Shown piece after piece: positions 18,487 to 33,322 of a stretch of 64,000 bases of DNA. Position 1 is the stretch's first letter; each line of letters starts with the position of its first letter. A model generated the notes under the pieces. That model had not been told where the DNA came from and did no database searches. It saw only the letters and a program-made list of their open reading frames with translations. Made by a program: the position numbers and the translations under genes. Origin of the DNA: Gymnothorax reevesii (Eukaryota; Chordata; Actinopteri; Anguilliformes; Muraenidae); contig CM056582.1 in the NCBI GenBank assembly GCA_029721435.1, positions 37,964,611 to 38,028,610 on the forward strand, read 5' to 3'.

Positions 18487-21400
18487 CTGGCAAGTGACAT
18501 TAAAAAGCACCAGCACTAAACAACCATGAATGGTCTCCAACTGTCAGTCTTAATACTTGAGTCAACTAAATTATCCAATATTTGCCTGATGTATTAGTTC
18601 ACATGGTCAGGTTGAGTTTTGCTTGTCCCTTGACAGTGGTTTTGTGAGTTTTGTCAAGGTTCTTTCTAAAACCGCAGCCAGATAACATGAAAAACCACGA
18701 CCAGAAGACACTTATGAAGGGACTCAGATCCTCAATGTTCTGGCTCAAAGTCAGAAACCTCACCTATTAGTTTGCTTTCATACATTACTACTACTATGTT
18801 ACATTCAAAAGCTCTGTTATTGAACAAGGTATGCTCAATTACCTTATCCAAAATCAGGTGCCCTGTGTATCGGACCGTAAAAAACAGCTTGCAAATGATA
18901 TAAACACAAGTGTCAAACAAGCAAGAAGGGACTAAAGTCCTTCGTCTTCAGATCCGTAGTCAGGAATTTCTCCATTAGGGGCCCTTCATATTAGGTAACA
19001 TCATATGACTGAATTGCTTTATTGTCATGAAGAAAAGGTTCCAAGTTCTTTAACTGCTTTCTTTTGACGAAACAGCTACCAGTTCATATTAACAAGCACC
19101 AACTTTAAAGAAAGTTTTTATGTAGGAAATACCGCAAGATACATTAACAAGCACCCCCATGAAACACCCTTGAAGGTTCTCCAACAATCAATCCAAAGAT
19201 CAGGGCCATGTTGGAATAGTGTTTTTTGTCACGGAAAGTGGCTAACTTCTAGAAAATGAGCTGGAAGTGTATACACGGCAGCCATGAGAAGTGTATTCCA
19301 GTTTTGTAAATGTAAAGAAAAGGTGCTTCAATGCTTCCTAACGTATCACCTTTGACATAGGGTACACGAAACCATTCTTCATAAAAACAAAGGTGATAAC
19401 GCCATCCAGCCATTCAGTGTGGCTGAACCATTTAAAGTGACGACCATCCATACGGGCAATCACAAAAAACAAAGGAACGTGATGGGCAAGAATGGCATGA
19501 TCAAGTTGGCCAGTAAATGCATTGGATTGTCGTAGCAGCACGGTTGTCTTCCTTAGCCGTTTTGAATTCCCCTTTACACCTCTCCTTTACCTCATGACAT
19601 TATCCAATTGTGGTTGAAGAAACGTTTATGGACATTAGAGCATATGACGTCATTTTTTGTCTATTCAAATTCTGCAGCAAAGTTATATAACTTATCCTTT
19701 ATATGCCATATGATTAGGTCACACGGTCAGGCTGAATTATACTAGTCCTTTAATTGAAACCTCATGTTTTTTCAGGTTAATTTTTAAGAAACAGCTGTCT
19801 ACTTTTAAAATGCACACGCGTTAAAGTATTGTTAAGGGTCTCTTTAATCTTCTGAACCAAGGACTGACACCTTATCCATTCGATCACACAGTCAGTTTCC
19901 ATGATGTCAGCTCCATAGAATTAAAAACAGTAAAATGGACGATGTCATGGAGTTGTGGGGATCTGAAGGGAGCTTAAAATGGCCACCCTTATTGATAAGA
20001 AAGTATTCCTATTGTGACACCTGAAAGGGAAGATCATAGAATTCCACAAAGGTTGGCCAGTATATACAAGCAGCATAGGTAGTTTCACTCAAGTCTGCCC
20101 ACTCTTTGATGCAATTGTCAGTGCCCTTTTACTACAGTGTTTGAATTCTATGGATAGCTTAAGGGAGTGTCAGCAGTCTTTTATAATACTATCTCGTATT
20201 CACTATTGACACAATAGAGACTTTAAGCAAGGGCGGATTTTGCGACGGCTACGGCACCCGGATATAGATCTGCACTCCGCTGATCGAGACTGAAGCCGTT
20301 GTGCTGGCGTTCTTTGCCGTAGCAGGCTGATCTACCATGGGGAAAGAACCAATCTCACGTGGCCACTACAACGCTTGGTTCAGGAGATTGAAAATGTTTT
20401 CTATAATTGATTGTGACACACTAAACATTATGTGTTTCAGTGGACTTTTCACACAGACACAGGATACTGTGTAAATTTCGCTGAGTAAAACCATAGTGAA
20501 CAATTTTCTGCTGCAGGCTATATTCTCCCCTCATCCCAGCATGGCATACGGTACTTAATTTCTCTACCCTATAAACATCTATATTTACTCACATGTACAT
20601 TAGTCTTTCTTCTACTGCTGTGCATGAAAAGTACACATATGATGTATATAAATGCACACTCCCATGCACTTTACCATTCATTCACACTCTGATTAGATGT
20701 GTGCTTTAATTGTCAAACTTTACGTCTTTTTAAAATTGAATTGTTCAAAGTAAAGTTTATTAAAAAGATGCACATTTCTTTTGGTTATGCTCTGTTCCTG
20801 TACTTGGCATAATGACAATAAATTTGAATATTGTAATCAAATATTAACTGTTTCCCATTTCCCCTAAATCTATGACATCTACTCCTTTTGCCAGTGGGAG
20901 CAGGACAAATGAGCACTCACACTGAATTAACTACTTTGCTGACAAACCCTGATTAAAATCCACTTTTGTTTAAAGTCTCTGCTGGATTTGACAGTGACAG
21001 CACCAGCACTTGAGACACTTTTTTCCAGGTGCCATAGGCATTGCAAAATCTGCCATTGTTGCTGGTCCAGATGAAATGCATAATTCCAACCACGTAGGGA
21101 CTCGAACTCTCAGTCTTCTGATTTGAAGTATGACGCCTTATCCATTAGGCCACGTGGTCATTGCATGACAAGATTGACTCCTAACAGTGAGCTGTGAGAA
21201 CTGACAGCGGTTGATCAGTGCCATGTCAAATAACCGCTGTCATGTTGAGTTAAACAGCCCTGTCATTGAAAAACTCTCATACTCAATCACTCTCCAGATC
21301 CAAACTCAGGTGTTTCGACCGTATGGTCAGGCTGAGCAATGTTAGCCCCTTGACTGAAGTTTGGTGAGTTTTTTTCTCAGATTTCAGTGTTAGTAACACC

Positions 21401-21652
21401 AGCAAGATGATATGAAAAAACACCACCATCACACAACTATGCAAAGACTCAAGTCCTCAATCTTTTGATCCGGAGTCAGAAAGCTCCTCCATTAGGTGTC
21501 CTTTCATATTAGGTGACATCATTGGGGTTGACTTATGTTATTCCCTTAAACAAAGCCTTGTGAGTGTTAGTTTCAAGTTTCTGTTGCAGAAACTGTGACC
21601 AAGTCGTGTTAACAAGTACCAGCTTAAAAGAAAGTTTTTGTCCGAGAAACAG
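18487..21652. repeat. Unit U7 (class e)
   Basis: Matches U2 at every class marker I compared, including the doubly damaged tRNA. First unit of the second 15.3-kb block. Confidence 0.9.
21087..21159 (-). pseudogene. tRNA pseudogene, anticodon TCA, broken stems (U7)
   Basis: Same sequence as the U2 copy: anticodon stem and T-stem each with two mismatches. Confidence 0.85.
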
Positions 21653-24600
21653 CTGGCAAGTGACATTAAAAAGCACCAGCACTAAACAACCATGAATGGT
21701 CTCCAACTGTCAGTCTTAATACTTGAGTCAACTAAATTATCCAATATTTGCCTGATGTATTAGTTCACATGGTCAGGTTGAGTTTTGCTTGTCCCTTGAC
21801 AGTGGTTTTGTGAGTTTTGTCAAGGTTCTTTCTAAAACCGCAGCCAGATAACATGAAAAACCACGACCAGAAGACACTTATGAAGGGACTCAGATCCTCA
21901 ATGTTCTGGCTCAAAGTCAGAAACCTCACCTATTAGTTTGCTTTCATACATTACTACTACTATGTTACATTCAAAAGCTCTGTTATTGAACAAGGTATGC
22001 TCAATTACCTTATCCAAAATCAGGTGCCCTGTGTATCGGACCGTAAAAAACAGCTTGCAAGTGATATAAACACAAGTGTCAAACAAGCAAGAAGGGACTA
22101 CAGTCCTTCGTCTTCAGATCCGTAGTCAGGAATTTCTCCATTAGGGGCCCTTCATATTAGGTAACATCATATGACTGAATTGCTTTATTGTCATGAAGAA
22201 AAGGTTCCAAGTTCTTTAACTGGTTTCTTTTGATGAAACAGCTACCAGTTCATATTAACAAGCACCAACTTTAAAGAAAGTTTTTATGTAGGAAATACCG
22301 CAAGATACATTAACAAGCACCCCCATGAAACACCCTTGAAGGTTCTCCAACAATCAATCCGAAGATCAGGGCCATGTTCGAATAGTGTTTTTTGTCACGG
22401 AAAGTGGCTAACTTCTAGAAAATGAGCTGGAAGTGTATACACGGCAGCCATGAGAAGTGTATTCCAGTTTTGTAAATGTAAAGAAAAGGTGCTTCAATGC
22501 TTCCTAACGTATCACCTTTGACATAGGGTACACGAAACCATTCTTCATAAAAACAAAGGTGATAACGCCATCCAGCCATTCAGTGTGGCTGAACCATTTA
22601 AAGTGACGACCATCCATACGGGCAATCACAAAAAACAAAGGAACGTGATGGGCAAGAATGGCATGATCAAGTTGGCCAGTAAATGCATTGGATTGTCGTA
22701 GCAGCACGGTTGTCTTCCTTAGCCGTTTTGAATTCCCCTTTACACCTCTCCTTTACCTCATGACATTATCCAATTGTGGATGAAGAAACGTTTATGGACA
22801 TTAGAGCATATGATGTCATTTTTTGTCTATTCAAATTCTGCAGCAAAGTTATATAACTTATCCTTTATATGCCATATGATTAGGTCACACGGTCAGGTTG
22901 AATTATACTAGTCCTTTAATTGAAGCTTCATGTTTTTTCAGGTTAATTTTTAAGAAACAGCTGTCTACTTTTAAAATGCACACGCGTTAAAGTATTGTTA
23001 AGGGTCTCTTTAATCTTCTGAACCAAGGACTGACACCTTATCCATTCGATCACACAGTCAGTTTCCATGATGTCAGCTCCATAGAATTAAAAACAGTAAA
23101 ATGGACGATGTCATGGAGTTGTGGGGATCTGAAGGGAGCTTAAAATGGCCACCCTTATTGATAAGAAAGTATTCCTATTGTGACACCTGAAAGGGAAGAT
23201 CATAGAATTCCACAAAGGTTGGCCAGTATATACAAGCAGCATAGGTAGTTTCACTCAAGTCTGCCCACTCTTTGATGCAATTGTCAGTGCCCTTTTACTA
23301 CAGTGTTTGAATTCTATGGATAGCTTAAGGGAGTGTCAGCAGACTTTTATAATACTATCTTGTATTCACTATTGTCACAATAGGGACTTTAAGCAAGGGC
23401 GGATTTTGCGACGGCTACGGCACCCGGATATAGATCTGCACTCCGCTGATCGAGACTGAAGCCGTTGTGCCGGCGTTCTTTGCCGTAGCAGGCTGATCTA
23501 CCATGGGGAAAGAACCAATCTCACGTGGCCACTACAACGCTTGGTTCAGGAGATTGAAAATGTTTTCTATAATTGATTGTGACACACTAAACATTATGTG
23601 TTTCAGTGGACTTTTCACACAGACACAGGATACTGTGTAAATTTCGCTGAGTAAAACCATAGTGAACAATTTTCTGCTGCAGGCTATATTCTCCCCTCAT
23701 CCCAGCATGGCATACGGTACTTAATTTCTCTACCCTATAAACATCTATATTTACTCACATGTACATTAGTCTTTCTTCTACTGCTGTGCATGAAAAGTAC
23801 ACATATGATGTATATAAATGCATACTCCCATGCACTTTACCGTTCATTTACACTCTGATTAGATGTGTGCTTTAATTGTCAAACTTTACGTCTTTTTAAA
23901 ATTGAATTGTTCAAAGTAAAGTTTATTAAAAAGATGCACATTTCTTTTGGTTATGCTCTGTTCCTGTACTTGGCATAATGACAATAAATTTGAATATTGT
24001 AATCAAATATTAACTGTTTCCCATTTCCCCTAAATCTATGACATCAACTCCTTTTGCTAGTGGGAGCAGAACAAATGAGCACTCACACTGAATTAACTAC
24101 TTTGCTGACAAACCCTGATTAAAATCCACTTTTGTTTAAAGTCTCTGGTGGATTTGAAAGTGACAGCACCAGCACTTGAGACACTTTTTTCCAGGTGCCA
24201 TAGGCATTGCAAAATCTGCCATTGTTGCTGGTCCTGATGAAATGCACATTTCCAACCACGAAGGGACTCGAACCCTCAGTCTTCTGATCTGAAGTCAGAC
24301 GCCTTATCCATTAGGCCACATAGTCATTGCATGACAAGATTGACTCCGAACAGTGAGCTGTGAGACCTGACAGCGGTTGATCAGTGCCATGTCAAATAAC
24401 CGCTGTCATGTTGAGTTAAACAGCCCTGTCATTGAAAAACTCTCATACTCAATCACTCTCCAGATCCAAACTCAGGTGTTTCGACCGTATGGTCAGGCTG
24501 AGCAATGTTAGCCCCTTGACTGATGTTTGGTGAGTTTTTTTCTCAGATTTCAGTGTGAGTAACACCAGCAAGATGATATGAAAAAACACCACCATCACAC

Positions 24601-24818
24601 AACTATGCAAAGACTCAAGTCCTCAATCTTTTGATCCGGAGTCAGAAAGCTCCTCCATTAGGTGTCCTTTCATATTAGGTGACATCATTGGGGTTGACTT
24701 ATGTTATTCCCTTAAACAAAGCCTTGTGAGTGTTAGTTTCAAGTTTCTGTTGCAGAAACTGTGACCAAGTCGTGTTAACAAGTACCAGCTTAAAAGAAAG
24801 TTTTTGTCCGAGAAACAG
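21653..24818. repeat. Unit U8 (class a)
   Basis: Partner of U3 at a spacing of 15,320 bp. It shares that copy's private changes, including gtgatataaac in place of atgatataaac near the old tRNA relic at offset ~407. Confidence 0.9.
24253..24325 (-). tRNA. Arg-family tRNA with anticodon TCA, cloverleaf intact (U8)
   Basis: Same sequence as the U3 copy. Anticodon at 24290-24292. Its presence in the second 15.3-kb block shows the change predates that duplication. Confidence 0.8.
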
Positions 24819-27800
24819 CTGGCAAGTGACATTAAAAAGCACCAGCACTAAACAACCATGAATGGTCTCCAACTGTCAGTCTTAATACTTGAGTCAACTA
24901 AATTATCCAATATTTGCCTGATGTATTAGTTCACATGGTCAGGTTGAGTTTTGCTTGTCCCTTGACAGTGGTTTTGTGAGTTTTGTCAAGGTTCTTTCTA
25001 AAACCGCAGCCAGATAACATGAAAAACCACGACCAGAAGACACTTATGAAGGGACTCAGATCCTCAATGTTCTGGCTCAAAGTCAGAAACCTCACCTATT
25101 AGTTTGCTTTCATACATTACTACTACTATGTTACATTCAAAAGCTCTGTTATTGAACAAGGTATGCTCAATTACCTTATCCAAAATCAGGTGCCCTGTGT
25201 ATCGGACCGTAAAAAACAGCTTGCAAATGATATAAACACAAGTGTCAAACAAGCAAGAAGGGACTAAAGTCCTTCGTCTTCAGATCCGTAGTCAGGAATT
25301 TCTCCATTAGGGGCCCTTCATATTAGGTAACATCATATGACTGAATTGCTTTATTGTCATGAAGAAAAGGTTCCAAGTTCTTTAACTGCTTTCTTTTGAC
25401 GAAACAGCTACCAGTTCATATTAACAAGCACCAACTTTAAAGAAAGTTTTTATGTAGGAAATACCGCAAGATACATTAACAAGCACCCCCATGAAACACC
25501 CTTGAAGGTTCTCCAACAATCAATCCGAAGATCAGGGCCATGTTGGAATAGTGTTTTTTGTCACGGAAAGTGGCTAACTTCTAGAAAATGAGCTGGAAGT
25601 GTATACACGGCAGCCATGAGAAGTGTATTCCAGTTTTGTAAATGTAAAGAAAAGGTGCTTCAATGCTTCCTAACGTATCACCTTTGACATAGGGTACACG
25701 AAACCATTCTTCATAAAAACAAAGGTGATAACGCCATCCAGCCATTCAGTGTGGCTGAACCATTTAAAGTGACGACCATCCATACGGGCAATCACAAAAA
25801 ACAAAGGAACGTGATGGGCAAGAATGGCATGATCAAGTTGGCCAGTAAATGCATTGGATTGTCGTAGCAGCACGGTTGTCTTCCTTAGCCGTTTTGAATT
25901 CCCCTTTACACCTCTCCTTTACCTCATGACATTATCCAATTGTGGTTGAAGAAACGTTTATGGACATTAGAGCATATGACGTCATTTTTTGTCTATTCAA
26001 ATTCTGCAGCAAAGTTATATAACTTATCCTTTATATGCCATATGATTAGGTCACACGGTCAGGCTGAATTATACTAGTCCTTTAATTGAAACCTCATGTT
26101 TTTTCAGGTTAATTTTTAAGAAACAGCTGTCTACTTTTAAAATGCACACGCGTTAAAGTATTGTTAAGGGTCTCTTTAATCTTCTGAACCAAGGACTGAC
26201 ACCTTATCCATTTGATCACACAGTCAGTTTCCATGATGTCAGCTCCATAGAATTAAAAACAGTAAAATGGACGATGTCATGGAGTTGTGGGGATCTGAAG
26301 GGAGCTTAAAATGGCCACCCTTATTGATAAGAAAGTATTCCTATTGTGACACCTGAAAGGGAAGATCATAGAATTCCACAAAGGTTGGCCAGTATATACA
26401 AGCAGCATAGGTAGTTTCACTCAAGTCTGCCCACTCTTTGATGCAATTGTCAGTGCCCTTTTACTACAGTGTTTGAATTCTATGTATAGCTTAAGGGAGT
26501 GTCAGCAGTCTTTTATAATACTATCTTGTATTCACTATTGACACAATAGGGACTTTAAGCAAGGGCGGATTTTGCGACGGCTACGGCACCCGGATATAGA
26601 TCTGCACTCCGCTGATCGAGACTGAAGCCGTTGTGCTGGCGTTCTTTGCCGTAGCAGGCTGATCTACCATGGGGAAAGAACCAATCTCACGTGGCCACTA
26701 CAACGCTTGGTTCAGGAGATTGAAAATGTTTTCTATAATTGATTGTGACACACTAAACATTATGTGTTTCAGTGGACTTTTCACACAGACACAGGATACT
26801 GTGTAAATTTCGCTGAGTAAAACCATATGGAACAATTTTCTGCTGCAGACTATATTCTCCCCTCATCCCAGCATGGCATACGGTACTTAATTTCTCTACC
26901 CTATAAACATCTATATTTACTCACATGTACATTAGTCTTTCTTCTACTGCTGTGCATGAAAAGTACACATATGATGTATATAAATACACACTCCCATGCA
27001 CTTTACCATTCATTCACACTCTGATTAGATGTGTGCTTTAATTGTCAAACTTTACGTCTTTTTAAAATTGAATTGTTCAAAGTAAAGTTTATTAAAAAGA
27101 TGCACATTTCTTTTGGTTATGCTCTGGTCCTGTACTTGGCATAATGACAATAAATTTGAATATTGTAATCAAATATTAACTGTTTCCCATTTCCCCTAAA
27201 TCTATGACATCTACTCCTTTTGCCAGTGGGAGCAGGACAAATGAGCACTCACACTGAATTAACTACTTTGCTGACAAACCCTGATTAAAATCCACTTTTG
27301 TTTAAAGTCTCTGCTGGATTTGACAGTGACAGCACCAGCACTTGAGACACTTTTTTCCAGGTGCCATAGGCATTGCAAAATCTGCCATTGTTGCTGGTCC
27401 AGATGAAATGCATAATTCCAACCACGAAGGGACTCGAACCCTCAGTCTTCTGATTTGAAATATGACGCCTTAACCATTAGGCCACGTGGTCATTGCATGA
27501 CAAGGCAGACTCCTAACAGTGAGCTGTGAGAACTGACAGCGGTTGATCAGTGCCATGTCAAATAACCGCTGTCATGTTGAGTTAAACAGCCCTGTCATTG
27601 AAAAACTCTCATACTCAATCACTCTCCAGATCCAAACTCAGGTGTTTCGACCGTATGGTCAGGCTGAGCAATGTTAGCCCCTTGACTGAAGTTTGGTGAG
27701 TTTTTTTCTCAGATTTCAGTGTTAGTAACACCAGCAAGATGATATGAAAAAACACCACCATCACACAACTATGCAAAGACTCAAGTCCTCAATCTTTTGA

Positions 27801-27984
27801 TCCGGAGTCAGAAAGCTCCTCCATTAGGTGTCCTTTCATATTAGGTGACATCATTGGGGTTGACTTATGTTATTCCCTTAAACAAAGCCTTGTGAGTGTT
27901 AGTTTCAAGTTTCTGTTGCAGAAACTGTGACCAAGTCGTGTTCACAAGTACCAGCTTAAAAGAAAGTTTTTGTCCGAGAAACAG
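24819..27984. repeat. Unit U9 (class d)
   Basis: Partner of U4 at 15,320 bp. Shares ctgcagactatat and tatgtatagc. Confidence 0.9.
27419..27491 (-). pseudogene. tRNA pseudogene, anticodon TCA, broken anticodon stem (U9)
   Basis: Same sequence as the U4 copy, including loss of A20. Confidence 0.82.
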
Positions 27985-30900
27985 CTGGCAAGTGACATTA
28001 AAAAGCACCAGCACTAAACAACCATGAATGGTCTCCAACTGTCAGTCTTAATACTTGAGTCAACTAAATTATCCAATATTTGCCTGATGTATTAGTTCAC
28101 ATGGTCAGGTTGAGTTTTGCTTGTCCCTTGACAGTGGTTTTGTGAGTTTTGTCAAGGTTCTTTCTAAAACCGCAGCCAGATAACATGAAAAACCACGACC
28201 AGAAGACACTTATGAAGGGACTCAGATCCTCAATGTTCTGGCTCAAAGTCAGAAACCTCACCTATTAGTTTGCTTTCATACATTACTACTACTATGTTAC
28301 ATTCAAAAGCTCTGTTATTGAACAAGGTATGCTCAATTACCTTATCCAAAATCAGGTGCCCTGTGTATCGGACCGTAAAAAACAGCTTGCAAATGATATA
28401 AACACAAGTGTCAAACAAGCAAGAAGGGACTAAAGTCCTTCGTCTTCAGATCCGTAGTCAGGAATTTCTCCATTAGGGGCCCTTCATATTAGGTAACATC
28501 ATATGACTGAATTGCTTTATTGTCATGAAGAAAAGGTTCCAAGTTCTTTAACTGCTTTCTTTTGACGAAACAGCTACCAGTTCATATTAACAAGCACCAA
28601 CTTTAAAGAAAGTTTTTATGTAGGAAATACCGCAAGATACATTAACAAGCACCCCCATGAAACACCCTTGAAGGTTCTCCAACAATCAATCCGAAGATCA
28701 GGGCCATGTTGGAATAGTGTTTTTTGTCACGGAAAGTGGCTAACTTCTAGAAAATGAGCTGGAAGTGTATACACGGCAGCCATGAGAAGTGTATTCCAGT
28801 TTTGTAAATGTAAAGAAAAGGTGCTTCAATGCTTCCTAACGTATCACCTTTGACATAGGGTACACGAAACCATTCTTCATAAAAACAAAGGTGATAACGC
28901 CATCCAGCCATTCAGTGTGGCTGAACCATTTAAAGTGACGACCATCCATACGGGCAATCACAAAAAACAAAGGAACGTGATGGGCAAGAATGGCATGATC
29001 AAGTTGGCCAGTAAATGCATTGGATTGTCGTAGCAGCACGGTTGTCTTCCTTAGCCGTTTTGAATTCCCCTTTACACCTCTCCTTTACCTCATGACATTA
29101 TCCAATTGTGGTTGAAGAAACGTTTATGGACATTAGAGCATATGACGTCATTTTTTGTCTATTCAAATTCTGCAGCAAAGTTATATAACTTATCCTTTAT
29201 ATGCCATATGATTAGGTCACACGGTCAGGCTGAATTATACTAGTCCTTTAATTGAAACCTCATGTTTTTTCAGGTTAATTTTTAAGAAACAGCTGTCTAC
29301 TTTTAAAATGCACACGCGTTAAAGTATTGTTAAGGGTCTCTTTAATCTTCTGAACCAAGGACTGACACCTTATCCATTCGATCACACAGTCAGTTTCCAT
29401 GATGTCAGCTCCATAGAATTAAAAACAGTAAAATGGACGATGTCATGGAGTTGTGGGGATCTGAAGGGAGCTTAAAATGGCCACCCTTATTGATAAGAAA
29501 GTATTCCTATTGTGACACCTGAAAGGGAAGATCATAGAATTCCACAAAGGTTGGCCAGTATATACAAGCAGCATAGGTAGTTTCACTCAAGTCTGCCCAC
29601 TCTTTGATGCAATTGTCAGTGCCCTTTTACTACAGTGTTTGAATTCTATGGATAGCTTAAGGGAGTGTCAGCAGACTTTTATAATACTATCTTGTATTCA
29701 CTATTGACACAATAGGGACTTTAAGCAAGGGCGGATTTTGCGACGGCTACGGCACCCGGATATAGATCTGCACTCCGCTGATCGAGACTGAAGCCGTTGT
29801 GCCGGCGTTCTTTGCCGTAGCAGGCTGATCTACCATGGGGAAAGAACCAATCTCACGTGGCCACTACAACGCTTGGTTCAGGAGATTGAAAATGTTTTCT
29901 ATAATTGATTGTGACACACTAAACATTATGTGTTTCAGTGGACTTTTCACACAGACACAGGATACTGTGTAAATTTCGCTGAGTAAAACCATAGTGAACA
30001 ATTTTCTGCTGCAGGCTATATTCTCCCCTCATCCCAGCATGGCATACGGTACTTAATTTCTCTACCCTATAAACATCTATATTTACTCACATGTACATTA
30101 GTCTTTCTTCTACTGCTGTGCATGAAAAGTACACATATGATGTATATAAATGCATACTCCCATGCACTTTACCGTTCATTTACACTCTGATTAGATGTGT
30201 GCTTTAATTGTCAAACTTTACGTCTTTTTAAAATTGAATTGTTCAAAGTAAAGTTTATTAAAAAGATGCACATTTCTTTTGGTTATGCTCTGTTCCTGTA
30301 CTTGGCATAATGACAATTAATTTGAATATTGTAATCAAATATTAACTGTTTCCCATTTCCCCTAAATCTATGACATCAACTCCTTTTGCTAGTGGGAGCA
30401 GAACAAATGAGCACTCACACTGAATTAACTACTTTGCTGACAAACCCTGATTAAAATTCACTTTTGTTTAAAGTCCCTGCTGGATTTGACAGTGACAGCA
30501 CCAGCACTTGAGACACTTTTTTCCAGGTGCCATAGGCATTGCAAAATCTGCCATTGTTGCTGGTCTAGATGAAATGCACAATTCCAACCACGAAGGGACT
30601 CGAACCCTCAGTCTTCTGATCCGAAGTCAGACGCCTTATCCATTAGGCCACGTGGTCATTGCATGTCAAGGCTGACTCCTAACAGTGAGCTGTGAGAACT
30701 GACAGCGGTTGATCAGTGCCATGTCAAATAACCGCTGTCATGTTGAGTTAAACAGCCCTGTCATTGAAAAACTCTCATACTCAATCACTCTCCAGATCCA
30801 AACTCAGGTGTTTCGACCGTATGGTCAGGCTGAGCAATGTTAGCCCCTTGACTGATGTTTGGTGAGTTTTTTTCTCAGATTTCAGTGTTAGTAACACCAG

Positions 30901-31150
30901 CAAGATGATATGAAAAAACACCACCATCACACAACTATGCAAAGACTCAAGTCCTCAATCTTTTGATCCGGAGTCAGAAAGCTCCTCCATTAGGTGTCCT
31001 TTCATATTAGGTGACATCATTGGGGTTGACTTATGTTATTCCCTTAAACAAAGCCTTGTGAGTGTTAGTTTCAAGTTTCTGTTGCAGAAACTGTGACCAA
31101 GTCGTGTTCACAAGTACCAGCTTAAAAGAAAGTTTTTGTCCGAGAAACAG
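27985..31150. repeat. Unit U10 (class b)
   Basis: Partner of U5 at 15,320 bp. Shares ggtctagatg and the intact tRNA gene. Confidence 0.9.
30585..30657 (-). tRNA. tRNA-Arg-TCG: tRNA-Arg(TCG), canonical (U10)
   Basis: Same 73 bases as the U5 gene. All stems pair and both internal promoter boxes match consensus. Confidence 0.95.
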
Positions 31151-33067
31151 CTGGCAAGTGACATTAAAAAGCACCAGCACTAAACAACCATGAATGGTCT
31201 CCAACTGTCAGTCTTAATACTTGAGTAAACTAAATTATCCAATATTTGCCTGATGTATTAGTTCACATGGTCAGGTTGAGTTTTGCTTGTCCCTTGACAG
31301 TGGTTTTGTGAGTTTTGTCAAGGTTCTTTCTAAAACCGCAGCCAGATAACATGAAAAACCACGACCAGAAGACACTTATGAAGGGACTCAGATCCTCAAT
31401 GTTCTGGCTCAAAGTCAGAAACCTCACCTATTAGTTTGCTTTCATACATTACTACTACTATGTTACATTCAAAAGCTCTGTTATTGAACAAGGTATGCTC
31501 AATTACCTTATCCAAAATCAGGTGCCCTGTGTATCGGACCGTAAAAAACAGCTTGCAAATGATATAAACACAAGTGTCCAACAAGCAAGAAGGGACTAAA
31601 GTCCTTCGTCTTCAGATCCGTAGTCAGGAATTTCTCCATTAGGGGCCCTCATGATCAAGTTGGCCAGTAAATGCATTGGATTGTCGTAGCAGCACGGTTG
31701 TCTTCCTTAGCCGTTTTGAATTCCCCTTTACACCTCTCCTTTACCTCATGACATTATCCAATTGTGGATGAAGAAACGTTTATGGACATTAGAGCATATG
31801 ATGTCATTTTTTGTCTATTCAAATTCTGCAGCAAAGTTATATAACTTATCCTTTATATGCCATATGATTAGGTCACACGGTCAGGCTGAATTATACTAGT
31901 CCTTTAATTGAAACCTCATGTTTTTTCAGGTTAATTTTTAAGAAACAGCTGTCTACTTTTAAAATGCACACGCGTTAAAGTATTGTTAAGGGTCTCTTTA
32001 ATCTTCTGAACCAAGGACTGACACCTTATCCATTCGATCACACAGTCAGTTTCCATGATGTCAGCTCCATAGAATTAAAAACAGTAAAATGGACGATGTC
32101 ATGGAGTTGTGGGGATCTGAAGGGAGCTTAAAATGGCCACCCTTATTGATAAGAAAGTATTCCTATTGTGACACCTGAAAGGGAAGATCATAGAATTCCA
32201 CAAAGGTTGGCCAGTATATACAAGCAGCATAGGTAGTTTCACTCAAGTCTGCCCACTCTTTGATGCAATTGTCAGTGCCCTTTTACTACAGTGTTTGAAT
32301 TCTATGGATAGCTTAAGGGAGTGTCAGCAGACTTTTATAATACTATCTTGTATTCACTATTGTCACAATAGGGACTTTAAGCAAGGGCGGATTTTGCGAC
32401 GGCTACGGCACCCGGATATAGATCTGCACTCCGCTGATCGAGACTGAAGCCGTTGTGCCGGCGTTCTTTGCCGTAGCAGGCTGATCTACCATGGGGAAAG
32501 AACCAATCTCACGTGGCCACTACAACGCTTGGTTCAGGAGATTGAAAATGTTTTCTATAATTGATTGTGACACACTAAACATTATGTGTTTCAGTGGACT
32601 TTTCACACAGACACAGGATACTGTGTAAATTTCGCTGAGTAAAACCATAGTGAACAATTTTCTGCTGCAGGCTATATTCTCCCCTCATCCCAGCATGGCA
32701 TACGGTACTTAATTTCTCTACCCTATAAACATCTATATTTACTCACATGTACATTAGTCTTTCTTCTACTGCTGTGCATGAAAAGTACACATATGATGTA
32801 TATAAATGCATACTCCCATGCACTTTACCGTTCATTTACACTCTGATTAGATGTGTGCTTTAATTGTCAAACTTTACGTCTTTTTAAAATTGAATTGTTC
32901 AAAGTAAAGTTTATTAAAAAGATGCACATTTCTTTTGGTTATGCTCTGTTCCTGTACTTGGCATAATGACAATAAATTTGAATATTGTAATCAAATATTA
33001 ACTGTTTCCCATTTCCCCTAAATCTATGACATCAACTCCTTTTGCTAGTGGGAGCAGAACAAATGAG

Positions 33068-33085
33068 CACTCACACCACTCACAC
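33068..33085. repeat. 9-bp tandem duplication (U11)
   Basis: cactcacac stands twice in direct succession. Other units except U17 have it once. Confidence 0.95.
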
Positions 33086-33249
33086 TGAATTAACTACTTT
33101 GCTGACAAACCCTGATTAAAATCCACTTTTGTTTAAAGTCTCTGCTGGATTTGACAGTGACAGCACCAGCACTTGAGACACTTGTTTCCAGGTGCCATAG
33201 GCATTGCAAAATCTGCCATTGTTGCTGGTCCAAATGAAATGCACAATTC

Positions 33250-33322
33250 CAACCACGTAGGGACTCGAACCCTCAGTCTTCTGATCCGAAGTCAGACGCC
33301 TTATCCATTAGGCCACATGGTC
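33250..33322 (-). tRNA. tRNA-Arg(TCG), one T-stem mismatch (U11)
   Basis: Unlike U1 and U6 it keeps A14 and G24. The only faults are G49-A65 at the base of the T-stem and a G-U pair in the acceptor. Likely still foldable. Confidence 0.82.
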